NCBI GenBank assembly: GCA_044225675.1
Contig: JBGAIH010000026.1
Span: forward strand, 9,963 to 73,962
Length of the DNA: 64,000 nt
Direction of reading: 5' to 3'
Source: JACMQX01 sp044225675
GTDB taxonomy: Bacteria; Pseudomonadota; Gammaproteobacteria; Burkholderiales; Burkholderiaceae_C
The notes under the pieces are model-generated. The model was given only the letters and a program-made list of their open reading frames with translations. It did not search any database and was not told the origin of the DNA. Position numbers and translations under genes: made by a program. Of this stretch, positions 36,652-48,975 are shown piece after piece (the stretch's first letter is position 1; every line of letters starts with the position of its first letter).

Positions 36652-37149
36652 TCAGACCACAGCATTCACCGCGAAGCGGTCGGTCCGCTCCACGCGGTCT
36701 TCCAGTTCGCCGATGGCGGCCGCCAGCGAATTGCCGGTCTGGTCGATCCGCAACTGCAGTTCCTGCTGGCTCTGGCGCATGCTTGCCGACAGGGTGCGGG
36801 CCAGGGCTTCTTCGCGCAGGCGGGCTTCTTCGGCCTGGGTCGCCAGCAGGGTTCGCAGCTCGGTGAAGCGTGAAGCCTCGGCCTTGTCGGCCAGCTCGCG
36901 CTGGGCTGCGATCTCGCGGCTGTAGTGACGGGCGGCCAGCAGGTTCTCGGTCTCGAGCGTGGCGGCGCTGATCAGGAAGCCGAGCACGGCGACGGTGAGC
37001 ATCGCCAGCATCACGAGGCCCAGAGGCGCCTCGACGATCCCGAAGCCCAGACTGAGCTGGTTGGGGCGCAGGAACTCGGCCCAGTTCAGGGCGACGAATC
37101 CGGCAACCAGCAGGATCGGGAGCAGCAGAAAGTACATTCGGGCGCGCAT
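36652..37149 (-). CDS. LapA-like membrane protein with C-terminal coiled coil
   Basis: 165 residues. Two membrane helices at about 4-22 and 40-65, around the loop LNWAEFLRPNQLSLGFG, resemble LapA/DUF1049 (YciS-like) proteins. From about 66 to 160 the chain is helical with heptad patterning (REIAAQRELADKAEASRF... ), a likely cytoplasmic coiled coil. The role is unknown: LapA-type proteins take part in lipopolysaccharide transport assembly. The start at 37149 has GGAGG 8 bases upstream. Convergent with the LysR gene. Confidence 0.65.
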   Translation of the reverse strand: MRARMYFLLLPILLVAGFVALNWAEFLRPNQLSLGFGIVEAPLGLVMLAMLTVAVLGFLISAATLETENLLAARHYSREIAAQRELADKAEASRFTELRTLLATQAEEARLREEALARTLSASMRQSQQELQLRIDQTGNSLAAAIGELEDRVERTDRFAVNAVV

Positions 37150-37327
37150 CGGAGACCTCCGTTCGTGGAATTGAAAAGCTCGTTTCATTGTGAAACGCTG
37201 CGGGCCCGGCGTCTGTCAGCGAAGGCGCCGCATGACTGTCCGCCACCGTGCGGAAACGGCCGCGCCATGTGGCACACTGCGCCCCTCACGCACTTCTCCC
37301 GCCAGGGCGCGGGCCACAGTTTTCAGC

Positions 37328-39687
<2,360 letters not shown>

Positions 39688-39691
<4 letters not shown>

Positions 39692-40896
39692 CGCCCGCGC
39701 CCGGTACCGCCAGCCGCACGCCGGGTGATCCATCGCCAGACGGCGCGCCGCCCGGAGCAGCGGGCGAGGGGGCGGGCGAGGGGGTGGGCGCGGCGTCGGG
39801 CGAAGGATCCGGCCGGATCCTCGGCTGGGATTTCCTGCGGGGCCTGTGCGCTTTTTCGGTGGCGGTGTACCACCTGCTTTATTGGCACGAGCTGGCCTAT
39901 CTGCACACCTTCGGCAGTTACGGCGTGCATCTGTTCTTCGTGCTGTCGGGCGCCAGCCTGGCCTACACGTATGCCGGTCGGTTCTTCGGCGGCCGGTTCT
40001 CCTACGCCGAATTCCTGTTCGTGCGGTGGTGGCGGCTTGCGCCGCTGTACATCGCCCTGATGCTGTTCGTGCTGCCGCAGCTGGGGCTCTGGCAGGGGCC
40101 GATCCAGCGGCTGGCGTATGTGGTGCTGCTCAACGCCAGCTTCCTGTTCGGCCTCGACCATGCGGCGCTGCTGGCCATCCTCACCGGCGGCTGGTCGCTC
40201 GGGATCGAGTTCCTGTTCTATCTGGCGTTTCCGCTGTTCATGCTGGCGCTGCGGTCCTGGCGGCTCGCCTTTGCAGTGTTCGCCGCGCTGGCCGCAGTTC
40301 AGTTCATCTGGGTGTCGCGCACGGTGGGCGCGGCCTTCCCGCCGGCAATCGGCCTGAACTATTACGGCGTGGCAGGTTTCGCGGCCTACTTCATGGGGGG
40401 CTGCATGCTCGGCTGGTGGCAGCGGCTCGGCCGGCCGGGCGAGCCCCGCTGGATGGCGGCGCTGTCCCGCCCCGGCGCGGGCCTGGGCCTCATCGCACTC
40501 GGCTTCGCGCTGATGCTGGCATTCAATCCCGCCCGCCAAGGAGAGGAACTGCTGGGGTGGCGTGGCGTCGTGCTCGCAAGCCTGTGCTTCGTCCTGGTCG
40601 CACTGGCAGGCGGGGTGGGTTTGCAAGGCCGCTGGTCGCGCGCCGCCCAGCAGCTGGGGGACGCCACCTACGGTGTCTACCTGATCCATCCGGTGCTGTA
40701 CTTCTACGTGCTGCCGATGCTGGGGCTGCAGGCATTCAAGACCGGCACGACGGCCGAGCGCCTGACGCTCAGCATCGTGCTGCTGCTGGCCACCTTCGTG
40801 CTCGCGCTTCTGAGCGAGCGCTGTTTCGAGCATCCGCTGCGGCGCTGGAGCAAGGCGCGCTGGGCCGCCTGGAAAGGGCGCTCGGCCCGCGCCTGA
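39688..40896 (+). CDS. Acyltransferase-3 family membrane protein (OafA/YrhL-like)
   Basis: 402 residues from a GTG that overlaps the tex stop. After a Gly/Ala/Pro-rich N-tail (1-42), the motif WDFLRGLCAFSVAVYHLLYW carries the conserved Arg and His of acyltransferase-3 enzymes, and GVHLFFVLSGASLAY follows. About ten hydrophobic helices. Such enzymes transfer acetyl or other acyl groups to sugars of exported glycans. No polysaccharide gene is adjacent, so the acceptor is unknown. A later start near residue 43 cannot be excluded. Confidence 0.85.
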
Positions 40897-40922
40897 GGCG
40901 GGCTACCTCCACCCCCAACCTG

Positions 40923-40943
40923 ACCCCGACCCCGACCCCGACC
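40923..40943. repeat. Short tandem repeat of ACCCCG
   Basis: Three perfect ACCCCG units plus ACC in the gap between the acyltransferase and patatin genes. Simple-sequence repeat without visible function. Confidence 0.7.
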
Positions 40944-40976
40944 GACGTGGCGTCCGATCCATCCGACAATCGCACC

Positions 40977-42095
40977 ATGCCCGCCCCCCTGAAAGCCCTT
41001 CGCATCTATGCCGGCCCGGCTGCCCGCCGGCACATCGAGCGCAACGGTCTGCGCGCCTCGGATGTTCGGGTGGTGCCGGGCGCGGCCGGCGGCCCCAAGG
41101 GCCTGATCCTGGGGCCGCTCGACCGCTTCGTGTTCGGCCAGTGGCTCGCGGCCAGCACGCAGGAGATCCACCTGGTGGGCGCGTCCATCGGCGCCTGGCG
41201 CATGGCCACGGCCTGCCTGCGCGATCCGGTGCCGGCCTTCCAGCGCCTGGAGGACGACTACATCCGGCAGGACTACGAGCTGCTGCCGGGCCAGAAGCGG
41301 CCCACGGCGGCCCATGTGAGCGAGCGGTTCGGCCAGAGCCTGCAGGACTTCTATGGCGGCCGTGTGGCGGAGGCGCTGACGCATCCGCGCTGGCGGCTAC
41401 ACATCGTGACCTCGCGCGGACGCCATCTGCTGGGCCGCGAACACCGGGTGGCGACGCCGCTGGGCTATCTTGGCGCCTTCATGACCAATACCGTTCACCG
41501 CAAGGCGATGGGGGGCTGGCTGGAGCGGGTGGTTTTCTCGTCGCAACAGGCGGCGCTGCCATTCGCCACGGGCGACTATCGCACCCGGCAGGTGCCGCTG
41601 ACCGAGGCCAATTTCAATCCCGCGCTGCAGGCGAGCTGCTCCATCCCGTTCGTGCTCCAGTCGGTCCACGACATTCCGGGCGCGCCGCGCGGCGCCTACT
41701 GGGACGGCGGCATCACCGACTACCACCTGCACCTGAACTACAGCGGCGCGCCCGCTGCATCGGGTCCGCAGGGGCAGGGGGCAGGTCTGGTGCTGTATCC
41801 GCACTTCCAGAAGGCGGTGGTGCCGGGCTGGCTCGACAAGGGCCTCAAATGGCGGCACGGTGCCACGCATTTCCTGGATACGACGGTGGTGCTGGCGCCG
41901 GACCCGCAGTGGGTGGCCGGCCTGCCTCACGGCAAGCTGCCTGATCGCACGGACTTCACGCGCTACGGCACGGACCTGCAGGCCCGGGTGAAAGCCTGGA
42001 GCACGGCCACGGCAGAAGCCCGGCGCCTGGCCGACGAGTTCGAGGCCTGGCTGGACGGCGTGACGCAGGGCGCGGCGCCGCTGGAGGCGCTTTGA
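40977..42095 (+). CDS. Patatin-like phospholipase family protein
   Basis: 372 residues. Serine lipase with a catalytic dyad: the oxyanion-hole run PGAAGGPKG at about 34-42, the nucleophile S70 in GASIG, and the aspartate in WDGGITD near 240. Residues 85-200 form a patatin core with FYGGRVAEAL and NTVHRKAMGGWLERV. It probably cleaves phospholipid or neutral lipid acyl chains inside the cell; no signal peptide. Start chosen at 40977, where the N-terminus MPAPLKALRIYAGPAA looks native. Confidence 0.88.
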   Translation: MPAPLKALRIYAGPAARRHIERNGLRASDVRVVPGAAGGPKGLILGPLDRFVFGQWLAASTQEIHLVGASIGAWRMATACLRDPVPAFQRLEDDYIRQDYELLPGQKRPTAAHVSERFGQSLQDFYGGRVAEALTHPRWRLHIVTSRGRHLLGREHRVATPLGYLGAFMTNTVHRKAMGGWLERVVFSSQQAALPFATGDYRTRQVPLTEANFNPALQASCSIPFVLQSVHDIPGAPRGAYWDGGITDYHLHLNYSGAPAASGPQGQGAGLVLYPHFQKAVVPGWLDKGLKWRHGATHFLDTTVVLAPDPQWVAGLPHGKLPDRTDFTRYGTDLQARVKAWSTATAEARRLADEFEAWLDGVTQGAAPLEAL

Positions 42096-42192
42096 TGCGC
42101 GAAGCGAGGCGCACCTTGAGGCGGGCTTCGGGGCGCGCCTTGCGGCGTCCGCGACCGGCCTGAGGCCGCTACCGCGCGTTGGCTGCGCAAGC

Positions 42193-43329
42193 TCACATCG
42201 ATTGCGCGAGAAGCTCCCGGTACTCCTCGGCGCTTGCGATGCGCGGATTGGTCTTGTGGCAGTGGTCGGCCAACGCGCCGGGAATGATCCGCTCGAACCA
42301 GTCCTCCTGCACGCCCATGTCGGCCAGCCCGCGCGGCAGGCCGAGCCGGGCGTTCATGTCGCGGATGGCGTCGGGAATGTCGCCGGCCGACGCAAGCCCC
42401 ATCGCTTGGGCCATGCGTTCGAGCCGGCGATCGCGCCGCACCGACTCGGCCGACGCATTGAAGCGGACGACGGCCGGCAGGAACATCGCATTGAGCGTGC
42501 CATGGTGCAGGCGGGGATCGACGCCGCCGAGGCTGTGGCTGAGCGAATGCACGCAGCCCAGCCCCTTCTGGAAGGCCATCGCGCCCTGCATGGACGCACT
42601 CATGAGGTTGAAGCGCGCCTCGCGGTCGCTGCCGTCTTGGGTGGCGCGCTCGATGAAGGCCCAGCCTCGCTCCAGGCCGTCGAGCGCAATGCCGTCAGCC
42701 GGCGGATTGATGGCGGCCGACATGAAGGTTTCCATGCAATGGGCGATCGCGTCCATGCCGGTGGCTGCGGTCAGCCGGGCCGGCAGGCCCAGGGTCAGCT
42801 CCGGGTCGCAGATCGCGGCGCGCGGCACCAGATGCCAGGAGTGAAAGCCCAGTTTGCGATGGTCGTCGACGATGATGATGGCGCCACGCGCGACTTCGCT
42901 GCCGGTGCCGCTCGTCGTCGGGACGGCGATGAGCGGGGCGGCCCGCTCGGTGATGCGCGGGGAGCCGCCTTCGATGGTGGCATAGGTGGTGAGCGGCCCT
43001 TCGTGCGTGGCGGCGATGGCCACGCCCTTGGCGCAGTCGATGGCCGAGCCGCCGCCCACGGCGATCAGGCCGTCGCAGGCGTGCGCCTTGTACATCGCCA
43101 CGGCGGCGCGGACGGCAGCCTCCGTCGGATTGGAGGGCGTCTGGTCGAACACGGCCACGGCCATGCCGGGCAGGGCGTCGAGCGCCTTCTGCAGCACGCC
43201 GGCCGCCTTGACCCCGGCGTCGGTGACGATGAGCGGACGGGTGATTCCCACCCGCTCGCATTCCTGCCGCAGCAGGCTGATGGCGCCGAAGTCGAACTGG
43301 ATCTGGGTAACGTAGTTGATGAAGGCCAT
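42193..43329 (-). CDS. Iron-containing alcohol dehydrogenase
   Basis: 378 residues, the usual group-III length. NAD-binding GGGSAIDCAKGVA (about 93-105), PTTSGTGSEV, and metal ligands D and H in GMDAIAHCMETF, H in GCVHSLSHSLGG and H in DPRLHHG. Oxidises alcohols or reduces aldehydes or ketones such as hydroxybutyrate-type compounds. The start at 43329 (MAFINYVTQIQFDFGA) is the family N-terminus; an upstream ATG would add 28 unlike residues. Confidence 0.93.
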   Translation of the reverse strand: MAFINYVTQIQFDFGAISLLRQECERVGITRPLIVTDAGVKAAGVLQKALDALPGMAVAVFDQTPSNPTEAAVRAAVAMYKAHACDGLIAVGGGSAIDCAKGVAIAATHEGPLTTYATIEGGSPRITERAAPLIAVPTTSGTGSEVARGAIIIVDDHRKLGFHSWHLVPRAAICDPELTLGLPARLTAATGMDAIAHCMETFMSAAINPPADGIALDGLERGWAFIERATQDGSDREARFNLMSASMQGAMAFQKGLGCVHSLSHSLGGVDPRLHHGTLNAMFLPAVVRFNASAESVRRDRRLERMAQAMGLASAGDIPDAIRDMNARLGLPRGLADMGVQEDWFERIIPGALADHCHKTNPRIASAEEYRELLAQSM

Positions 43330-43554
43330 GGGTTCGCGCGGTACGATGGAAGGCCCGAAAGGTCGGGCGCTGATGGCGTCCACTTTAGCCGGGAGACCTG
43401 CCCATGACAGCACCGGAAACCCTCATGGATGTCGCCTCGGCTACACAGCCTTGCGCGCATGAGCAAGGCAGCCCGCCGAGACAGACCGCCTAAACAGCCC
43501 AACCAGACAGCCCAACCAGACAGCCCGCCGAGATTTCGCCCGACACGCCACGCC

Positions 43555-44577
43555 ATGCACCGCCCCAAGCCATCGCAGCCGCACAGCCTCCCGCACGAGC
43601 CCACGCACAGCCCCCTGAGCGCCGATCCGCGCAAGCTGCTGACGCCCCAGATGCGCAGCGTGCTCGACCGCATGGCGCGGGCCGGCCGGCCGCCGCTGCA
43701 CCATCTGTCGCCGCTGGAAGCCAAGTCCGCCTATGAGGCAGGGGCCGGTGTCCTCGAGGTGCCGGCGCCGCCGCTGGCCCGCGTGCAGGACCTGCAGATT
43801 CCCACGCGCGACGGCCACGCGCTGCATGCCCGGCTCTGCGCGCCGGTGGCCGATCAGGTGCTGCCGGTGCTGCTGTACTTTCACGGCGGCGGCTTCGTGG
43901 TCGGCAGCGTCGCCTCGCACGACGTGCTGTGCCGGACGCTGGCGGCGCGCGCCGGCTGCGCGGTCGTCTCGCTGGACTACCGGCTGGCGCCCGCACACCG
44001 GTTCCCGGTCGCGGTGAACGATGCCTGGGATGCCCTGCAATGGCTCGCGGCGAACGGCGCCAGCCTTCGGCTCGACGCCCGGGCCCTGGCCGTGGGAGGC
44101 GACAGTGCAGGCGGCACGCTGGCCGCCGTGTGCGCGATCCTGGCGCGCGACGCGGGCCTGCCGTTGGCGCTTCAACTGCTGATCTATCCGGGCACGGCGG
44201 CCTGGCTGGGTTCACCGTCACTGCGGCGCTTCGGTGAAGGCTTCGTGCTGGATGCGGCGCTGATCGAGTGGTTCTTCGGCCAGTACATCGACCCGGCCGA
44301 CCGGGAAGACTGGCGGTTTGCGCCGCTCCACGCACCGGACGTGGATGGCGTGGCCCCGGCCTGGATCGGCCTGGCCGAATGCGATCCGATCGCCGACGAC
44401 GGCGTGGCCTATGCCGATAAACTGCGGGCGGCGGGCGTGGCGGTGGACATCGAGATCTACCGCGGCGTGACCCATGAATTCATCAAGATGGGCCGGGCCG
44501 TGCCCGAAGCGCTCCAGGCCCATGCGGATGCTGCGCGGGCCCTGCGCGAGGCTTTTGACGCGAGACAGACACCATGA
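43555..44577 (+). CDS. Alpha/beta hydrolase (hormone-sensitive-lipase-type esterase)
   Basis: 340 residues. Oxyanion motif YFHGGGFVVGS (about 102-112), nucleophile GGDSAGGTLA (about 180-189), acid in AECDPIADDG and His in RGVTHEFIKM; all catalytic parts are present. Hydrolyses short-chain esters. No signal peptide. A short direct repeat (ACAGCCCAACCAG twice and a partial third, 43494-43530) lies just upstream and is read through by a longer ORF, so 43555 is the likely start. The stop overlaps the thioesterase-GNAT gene as ATGA. Confidence 0.9.
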   Translation: MHRPKPSQPHSLPHEPTHSPLSADPRKLLTPQMRSVLDRMARAGRPPLHHLSPLEAKSAYEAGAGVLEVPAPPLARVQDLQIPTRDGHALHARLCAPVADQVLPVLLYFHGGGFVVGSVASHDVLCRTLAARAGCAVVSLDYRLAPAHRFPVAVNDAWDALQWLAANGASLRLDARALAVGGDSAGGTLAAVCAILARDAGLPLALQLLIYPGTAAWLGSPSLRRFGEGFVLDAALIEWFFGQYIDPADREDWRFAPLHAPDVDGVAPAWIGLAECDPIADDGVAYADKLRAAGVAVDIEIYRGVTHEFIKMGRAVPEALQAHADAARALREAFDARQTP

Positions 44578-45434
44578 AACGACAGGATTTCCGCTTCTTT
44601 CACCGCCTGCGCGTGCGCTGGGCTGAAGTCGACATGCAGAAGATCGTGTTCAACGGTCACTACCTGATGTACTTCGACACCGCCATCGCCGAGTACTGGC
44701 GCGCCATGGGCCTGCCTTACGAGGAAGCCATGCACCAGCTCGATGGGGACCTGTACGTGAAGAAGGCGACCGTTGAATACCAGGCCTCGGCCCGCTACGA
44801 CGACCAGCTCGATGTGGGTCTGCGCTGCGAACGCATCGGCAATTCGTCCATCGTGTTCACGGCGGCCGTGTTCCGCGGCGATGCGCACCTGATCGGTGGC
44901 GAGCTGATCTATGTGTTTGCCGATCCGGCGACGCAGACGTCCCGGCCGGTGCCGCCCGCGCTGCGCGAGATCCTCACGGGCTTCGAAGCCGGCGAGCCAA
45001 TGATCCGGCTGCGCACCGGAAGCTGGGCCGAGCTGGGCGCCGATGCGGCCAAGGTGCGCACCGACGTGTTCGTGCACGAGCAGGGGATTCCCATGGCGAT
45101 GGAGTGGGACGAGGCCGACACCACCGCCGTGCACGCCGTCGCCTACAACCGGCTCGGCCAGCCCGTGGCCACCGGACGGCTGCTGGCCCATGCACCGGGC
45201 GTGGCCAGGATCGGCCGCATGGCCGTGCACCGCGTGCTGCGCGGATCGCGCCTGGGCCGCGACATCCTGGGTGCGCTGGTCGAGGCTGCTGCCCGGCGCG
45301 GTGACCGCGAGGTCATGCTGCACGCGCAGCGCAGCGCCGAAGGTTTCTACGCCCGCCTGGGCTTTGCCATGCGGGGAGAGCCCTTCGACGAGGTCGACAT
45401 CCCGCACATCGAGATGTTCCGCACACTCGCCTGA
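44574..45434 (+). CDS. Fusion protein: YbgC-type acyl-CoA thioesterase + GNAT acetyltransferase
   Basis: 286 residues with two domains. Residues 1-135 are a YbgC/FadM-like hotdog thioesterase: VRWAEVDMQKIVFNGHYLMYFDTA, with the catalytic Asp position. Residues 145-286 are an ElaA-like GNAT domain: KVRTDVFVHEQGIP, then IGRMAVHRVLRGSRLGRDILG (acetyl-CoA loop) and FYARLGFAMRG. The ORF is unbroken and the linker short, so this is a true fusion. Coupled to the esterase by a four-base overlap. A role combining thioester hydrolysis and acetyl transfer is not known to me. Confidence 0.88.
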   Translation: MKRQDFRFFHRLRVRWAEVDMQKIVFNGHYLMYFDTAIAEYWRAMGLPYEEAMHQLDGDLYVKKATVEYQASARYDDQLDVGLRCERIGNSSIVFTAAVFRGDAHLIGGELIYVFADPATQTSRPVPPALREILTGFEAGEPMIRLRTGSWAELGADAAKVRTDVFVHEQGIPMAMEWDEADTTAVHAVAYNRLGQPVATGRLLAHAPGVARIGRMAVHRVLRGSRLGRDILGALVEAAARRGDREVMLHAQRSAEGFYARLGFAMRGEPFDEVDIPHIEMFRTLA

Positions 45435-45522
45435 GTTCGCTGCTGTAAGAGGCCGGCCAAACCGGCGACAATACGAGGTTGTCCGGCCCCGGTGGGCCGA
45501 GCCTGATTTCCCGCAGACCCTT

Positions 45523-47856
45523 ATGGCCAAGAAAAAGCGCAATCCGTCCGGCAAGCCCGGCAACGGCTCTCCTGTTCCCGCTGCTGCCGCGTCGGCAGGC
45601 GCCGTTCAGGCCGCCGCGCAAGCCGCGCCGCAGCCGACGCCCGCCGCATCGGTTCGCGGGCCGGCCAAGGCCGCTGCGTCAGCCGTTCGTCAGGCCATGA
45701 CGCTTCCGCTGGAGATTTCCAAAGGCGACTGGACGGTACTCCTGCTGTCCCTCATGATCTTCTTCGCTCCCGCGCTGGGCGTGCCGCACGAAGAAATGCT
45801 GCAGGACACGCTCAAGTCCATCGTGGTGTCCTTTGCCACCGTGTCGGCGGCGCTGATCCTGTTCTGGAGGCAGCGCAATCGCCGCGATGCGCTGCGCTGG
45901 CACTTCCTCATGTGGCTGCCCCTGGCCCTGATGGCCTATGCGCTGGGCAGCATGGTCTGGTCGCATACCTATCTGGGAGGGGTGGAGGCCATCCGCTGGT
46001 TCATCTTCAGCCTGATTCTCTGGCTCGGACTCAACACCCTGTCGCGCGAGCGTCTGCCTTACCTGGCCTGGGGCATCCACTGGGGTGCCGTGATCGCATC
46101 GCTGTGGACCGTGCTGCAGTTCCTGTTCGACTTCAAGTATTTTCCGCAGGGACCGAATCCAGCGTCGACGTTCGTGAACCGCAACTTCTTCGCCGAGTTC
46201 GCCGTGTGCACGCTGCCGTTCACCGCGATCCTGCTGGCGCGAGCCCGGATGACGGCCCAGATCTTCCTGCTGGCCGCGACCCTGGGCTTCAACGTCGTTG
46301 CGATCATGATGACGGGTACGCGTTCAGCGCTCGTCGCGATGCTCCTGCTTGCCTTTGTGGTCCCGGTCATCCTGTTCATTTTTCGCTCGCAGTTCGCTTT
46401 CCGCCAGTGGGACAGCGGACGCCGGATCGTGGCGATCGGCGTGCTGCTGGCCACGGTGCTCGGACTCGGGATGATCCAGACGCAGAACCCGAAAATGATC
46501 GAGGAGCACAAAGTCGAGCAGCGCGGCCTGACCGCCCTGCAGCGCGGGTTCGCGCGGGTGCTGTCCATCACCCGCAAGGAGGAGTACACCGTCAATTCCT
46601 TCTCGGTGCGCCTTGTGATGTGGCGCGCGACGGCGCGCATCATCGAGACGCGGCCGCTGACCGGGGTCGGTGCGGGCGCCTGGGAGGTCGACCTGCCGCT
46701 CTACCAGAAAGAAGGCTCGCAGCTGGAGACCGACTACTACGTCCACAACGAGTTCCTGCAGCTGATGGCCGAGTACGGTCTGGTCGGCTGGCTGTTCCTC
46801 CTGCTTCTGATCGCCTATCTCCTGCGCGCAACCTGGCAGACCTGGCGACTGCGCAAGACCGACGCGGAAGCCGAGGGGCCGTGGCGCGCCATCGCACTGG
46901 CCAGCCTGCTCGCCTTCATGGTGGTCAGCAACGCGGGGTTCGCATGGCGCATGGCTTCGACAGGCACGCTGTTTGCCCTGACGCTGGCGATCCTGGCCGC
47001 CTCCGACGCAAGGCTCGGGCTGCGGGGCTGGTCGATGGCGACCCGCCTGCCCTGGAAGCCGCTTTATTCCCAGGTCATGGCCGTGGCCATGATGATCAGC
47101 CTGGTGCTCACCGCCTACATCTCGCAGCAGGCCGCCGAGTGCGAGGCCAAGATCGTGCGCGCGGTCAAGCTCGCGCTGTCGGTCTCGCAGTCGGGCGACC
47201 CCAACAATCCGCGCTGGGACAAGACCAAGGCGGAAATGCTCAAGCTGATCGCCGAAGGCGTGGCCATCAACCCGCATTACCGAAAGATCACGCCGATGGT
47301 GGCTGACGAGCTGGCCAAATGGGGCGACTGGAAGAACGCCATCTGGATCTGGGAGTCGGTGGTGACGTCGCGGCCCTACGTGGTGGCAATCATGTCGAAC
47401 ATCGCGCGTGGCTATGTCCAGTTGGGCGACAACAAGAAGGCGCTCGAGTTTCTCTACCGCGCCAAGAAACTGCAGCCCAACGCGCCGGCCGTGCGCTCGC
47501 TGGAGGTGATTCTGCTGAGCCGGACCGGCAACGAGGCCGAGGGCCTGCGTCTGGCGCGTGAATACATCAAGGACGACCTGTATGACTTCGACCTGCTGAA
47601 CGCCGCCTACGTGCTGGCGGTGCGCGCCAAGGACTGGCCGATGGCCGTGCGCTCGATGGAGCTGCGCATCAAGAGCTTCCCGGCGCAGGCGGTGGACAGC
47701 TGGCTCAAGATCGGCGACATCTACGCCGCGAGCGACATCAAGGACGAAACCAAGGCGCTGGAGGCCTACAAGGCGGCGCTGGCGGCCGCGCCCGAGAAGG
47801 ATCGCCTCGAGATGCGCACCAGGCGCATTCCGTCGATCTACCAGCCCAGGCTCTGA
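45523..47856 (+). CDS. O-antigen ligase / Wzy-like polymerase with C-terminal TPR domain
   Basis: 777 residues. After a basic, Ala/Pro-rich N-tail (1-65), about ten membrane helices follow. The central motif VNRNFFAEFAVCTLPF and MMTGTRSALVAM are the Wzy_C/O-antigen-ligase signature; the large periplasmic loop has TGVGAGAWEVDLPLY and VHNEFLQLMAEYGLVGWLF. Residues about 560-777 are helical TPR-like repeats. Related proteins ligate glycans to lipid A or to pilins. No glycan cluster lies alongside, which fits a pilin or general glycosylation role better. Confidence 0.82.
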   Translation: MAKKKRNPSGKPGNGSPVPAAAASAGAVQAAAQAAPQPTPAASVRGPAKAAASAVRQAMTLPLEISKGDWTVLLLSLMIFFAPALGVPHEEMLQDTLKSIVVSFATVSAALILFWRQRNRRDALRWHFLMWLPLALMAYALGSMVWSHTYLGGVEAIRWFIFSLILWLGLNTLSRERLPYLAWGIHWGAVIASLWTVLQFLFDFKYFPQGPNPASTFVNRNFFAEFAVCTLPFTAILLARARMTAQIFLLAATLGFNVVAIMMTGTRSALVAMLLLAFVVPVILFIFRSQFAFRQWDSGRRIVAIGVLLATVLGLGMIQTQNPKMIEEHKVEQRGLTALQRGFARVLSITRKEEYTVNSFSVRLVMWRATARIIETRPLTGVGAGAWEVDLPLYQKEGSQLETDYYVHNEFLQLMAEYGLVGWLFLLLLIAYLLRATWQTWRLRKTDAEAEGPWRAIALASLLAFMVVSNAGFAWRMASTGTLFALTLAILAASDARLGLRGWSMATRLPWKPLYSQVMAVAMMISLVLTAYISQQAAECEAKIVRAVKLALSVSQSGDPNNPRWDKTKAEMLKLIAEGVAINPHYRKITPMVADELAKWGDWKNAIWIWESVVTSRPYVVAIMSNIARGYVQLGDNKKALEFLYRAKKLQPNAPAVRSLEVILLSRTGNEAEGLRLAREYIKDDLYDFDLLNAAYVLAVRAKDWPMAVRSMELRIKSFPAQAVDSWLKIGDIYAASDIKDETKALEAYKAALAAAPEKDRLEMRTRRIPSIYQPRL

Positions 47857-47948
47857 GCGGCGGCTGCGGCAACGCCGCAGCGCAGTCGCGAACGGGCTCT
47901 CGCATGACTCGCCTGAGCGCGTTCATACCTCGCCCGAGCCCGGTGTGT

Positions 47949-47969
47949 CCCGGTCTCACCCGGGTTTTT
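47949..47969 (+). terminator. Probable rho-independent terminator after the O-antigen-ligase-like gene
   Basis: CCCGG, loop TCTCAC, CCGGG, then TTTTT. The stem is short (5 bp) but GC-only and well placed between convergent genes. Confidence 0.6.
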
Positions 47970-48001
47970 GGGCCCGGCCTGGCGACGCTCCTGCAGAGCT
48001 A

Positions 48002-48919
48002 TCAGATGTCGTCGAGCAGCGCGTAGGGCAGGGCGCCCAGCGAGACGGCCGGGCCGTCGGCCGCGCCCAGACGCAGGTCCCCGGCCTGGGCGGCTGCAAT
48101 CTGCAGCGAGATGATGGCGTCGAAGCCGCCTTCCGGCGCGGGCGCTGCCTGCGCCACGATGCCCACCGGCTGGTCGTCGCCGCCCGCCTGGAAGACCTCC
48201 TGTCCTGCGGACATGGCGACTTCGGCATGGGCCAGGAAGGCGCGCCGCTTGAGCGTGCCGCGGAACTGGCTGCGCGCGACCACCTCCTGGCCCGGATAGC
48301 AGCCCTTCTTGAAACTCACGCCGCCGACGGACTCATAGTTGAGCATCTGCGGCACGAAGGCTTCGACGATCGGCGCCGTGATCGTGGCAATGCCGCTTTG
48401 CACCTCGCTCCAGGTCCACAGCTGCGGCGACAGAGCGGGAACGTCGGGCGCGGGCTCGCCCGCAGGCGCCACCCACAGGGCGCGGGCCTGTCCGTCGGCC
48501 GGATAGAGGCGAACGATGTGCGCGGCGCCGCGCTGAACCTTGCTCCAGGCTGGCGCGTCGGGAGCGAAATGCGCCTGCGCCGCCGGACCGGCCAGTCCCA
48601 GCAGCACGAAATCGGCCGAGGCATCGGTCAGGCGCGCCTTGGCACGCAGCACGAACATGGACAGGCGCTTGAGCACGGGCGCCAGAATGTCGCGGCTGCA
48701 CACGAGCAGCACTTCGGTGGGCGAGCGCCTGAATCCGACGAAGCTGGCCTGCATGCGGCCCTTGGCGGAACAGAACGCTGCCAGCCGCGCCTGGTCGTCG
48801 CGCAGCAGCGCGAAGTCCTGCGTGAGCTGGCCCTGGAGGAAGCTGACGGCATCATCGCCCTCGACGCGGATGACGCCCAGATGGGCCAACGGTGCGGCTC
48901 CGGACAATGGCTGGGTCAT
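48002..48919 (-). CDS. ygfZ: Folate-binding protein YgfZ
   Basis: 305 residues. YgfZ uses tetrahydrofolate to help assemble and repair certain [4Fe-4S] enzymes such as MiaB. The diagnostic motif KKGCYPGQEVVARSQFRG is present near residue 222, including the key Cys. N-terminal domain begins LAHLGVIRVEGDDAVSFLQGQLTQD, typical of the GcvT-like fold. The start at 48919 gives the standard N-terminus. It is divergent from mltG with a 56-bp gap holding both promoters. Confidence 0.93.
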   Translation of the reverse strand: MTQPLSGAAPLAHLGVIRVEGDDAVSFLQGQLTQDFALLRDDQARLAAFCSAKGRMQASFVGFRRSPTEVLLVCSRDILAPVLKRLSMFVLRAKARLTDASADFVLLGLAGPAAQAHFAPDAPAWSKVQRGAAHIVRLYPADGQARALWVAPAGEPAPDVPALSPQLWTWSEVQSGIATITAPIVEAFVPQMLNYESVGGVSFKKGCYPGQEVVARSQFRGTLKRRAFLAHAEVAMSAGQEVFQAGGDDQPVGIVAQAAPAPEGGFDAIISLQIAAAQAGDLRLGAADGPAVSLGALPYALLDDI

Positions 48920-48975
48920 GCGGTGAATTATCATGCCCGCTCGATTCCAATCCACCGCGTAGGGGCAGTTCACAA

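Noticed and set aside
43429..43554. Longer N-terminus for the esterase at 43555
   Set aside because: The extension runs through a direct repeat and has low-complexity composition with no ribosome site.
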